Source: Marvania coccoides (taxonomy: Eukaryota > Chlorophyta > Trebouxiophyceae > Chlorellales > Chlorellaceae). Taken from it: a stretch of 64,000 nucleotides of DNA. Where the stretch lies: contig OY978098.1 in assembly GCA_963854735.1 (NCBI GenBank), forward strand, positions 310,001 through 374,000, read 5' to 3'. This document shows positions 63,944 through 64,000 of this stretch, in pieces. How positions within the stretch are numbered: the stretch's first letter is position 1; each line of letters begins with the position of its first letter. The notes below the pieces were generated by a model that saw nothing but the letters and a program-made list of their open reading frames with translations, was not told the origin of the DNA and searched no databases. Both the position numbers and the translations under genes were made by a program.

Positions 63944-64000
63944 TTCGGTAGATAAATTATTAATATTGCTTTATAAAATGCAGTCGGAAATTTCCTGGAA

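Noticed and set aside
1..64000. tRNA, snRNA and rRNA genes
   Set aside because: I looked for B-box (GGTTCGA-type) and U6-like sequences and saw none convincing; a covariance search (tRNAscan-SE, Infernal) would be needed to exclude them.
1..64000. Bacterial-type operon, CRISPR array or prophage
   Set aside because: Spliceosomal introns, eukaryotic-only families and AATAAA signals rule out a prokaryotic window; no regularly spaced repeats are present.

Overview
This window reads as eukaryotic nuclear DNA, most likely from a unicellular green alga or a close relative. Coding exons are GC-rich, while introns (mostly 70-160 nt), UTRs and spacers are AT-rich. Genes lie on both strands about every 2 kb. 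AATAAA-type polyadenylation signals follow several stops. The algal assignment rests on an alpha-carbonic anhydrase with a Tat-type thylakoid-lumen leader, a plant-type eIF4B, a plant-type S6 kinase with a C-terminal FxxFTY motif, an NPC1 that lines up with plant NPC1, and a eukaryotic GlyRS with a WHEP domain. AATAAA signals, rather than the TGTAA usual in Chlorophyceae, argue against a Chlamydomonas-like alga. The lineage call is inference.

Left third (1-24 kb): end of an eEF3-like ABC-F ATPase; F-box/LRR protein; peroxisomal PXN/PMP34-type carrier; unknown 211-aa protein; eIF4B; membrane-anchored alpha/beta hydrolase divergent from the lumenal carbonic anhydrase; AAAP amino-acid transporter; quinone-oxidoreductase-like MDR enzyme; a 2-kb poor region with a gene relic and a dispersed repeat; a novel 717-aa acidic-tailed protein; two neighbouring coiled-coil proteins with SUMO-interaction-like motifs.

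Middle (24-46 kb): prominin-like five-span membrane protein; NOL6/Utp22 ribosome-biogenesis factor; unknown 198-aa protein convergent with RPA14; unknown 32.9-33.7 kb gene; TauE/SafE anion exporter; glycyl-tRNA synthetase; two unknown acidic or low-complexity proteins; beta-ureidopropionase.

Right third (46-64 kb): NPC1 sterol transporter; XRCC3-like RAD51 paralog with an altered Walker A; a frame-broken gene; RING-H2 protein with SIM-like motifs (STUbL candidate); a glycosyltransferase-like type II protein; S6 kinase; sulfotransferase; DCAF8-type WD40 protein.

There are no operons, CRISPR arrays, tRNA genes or autonomous transposons that I can support. Shared themes are translation and TOR signalling (eEF3, eIF4B, GlyRS, NOL6, S6K), genome maintenance (RPA14, XRCC3) and SUMO/ubiquitin signalling (RING protein, DCAF8, SIM-bearing coiled coils). 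This closeness may be chance. Exon joins were placed by hand from splice consensus, reading frame and family similarity. At least three introns appear to use GC-AG boundaries.
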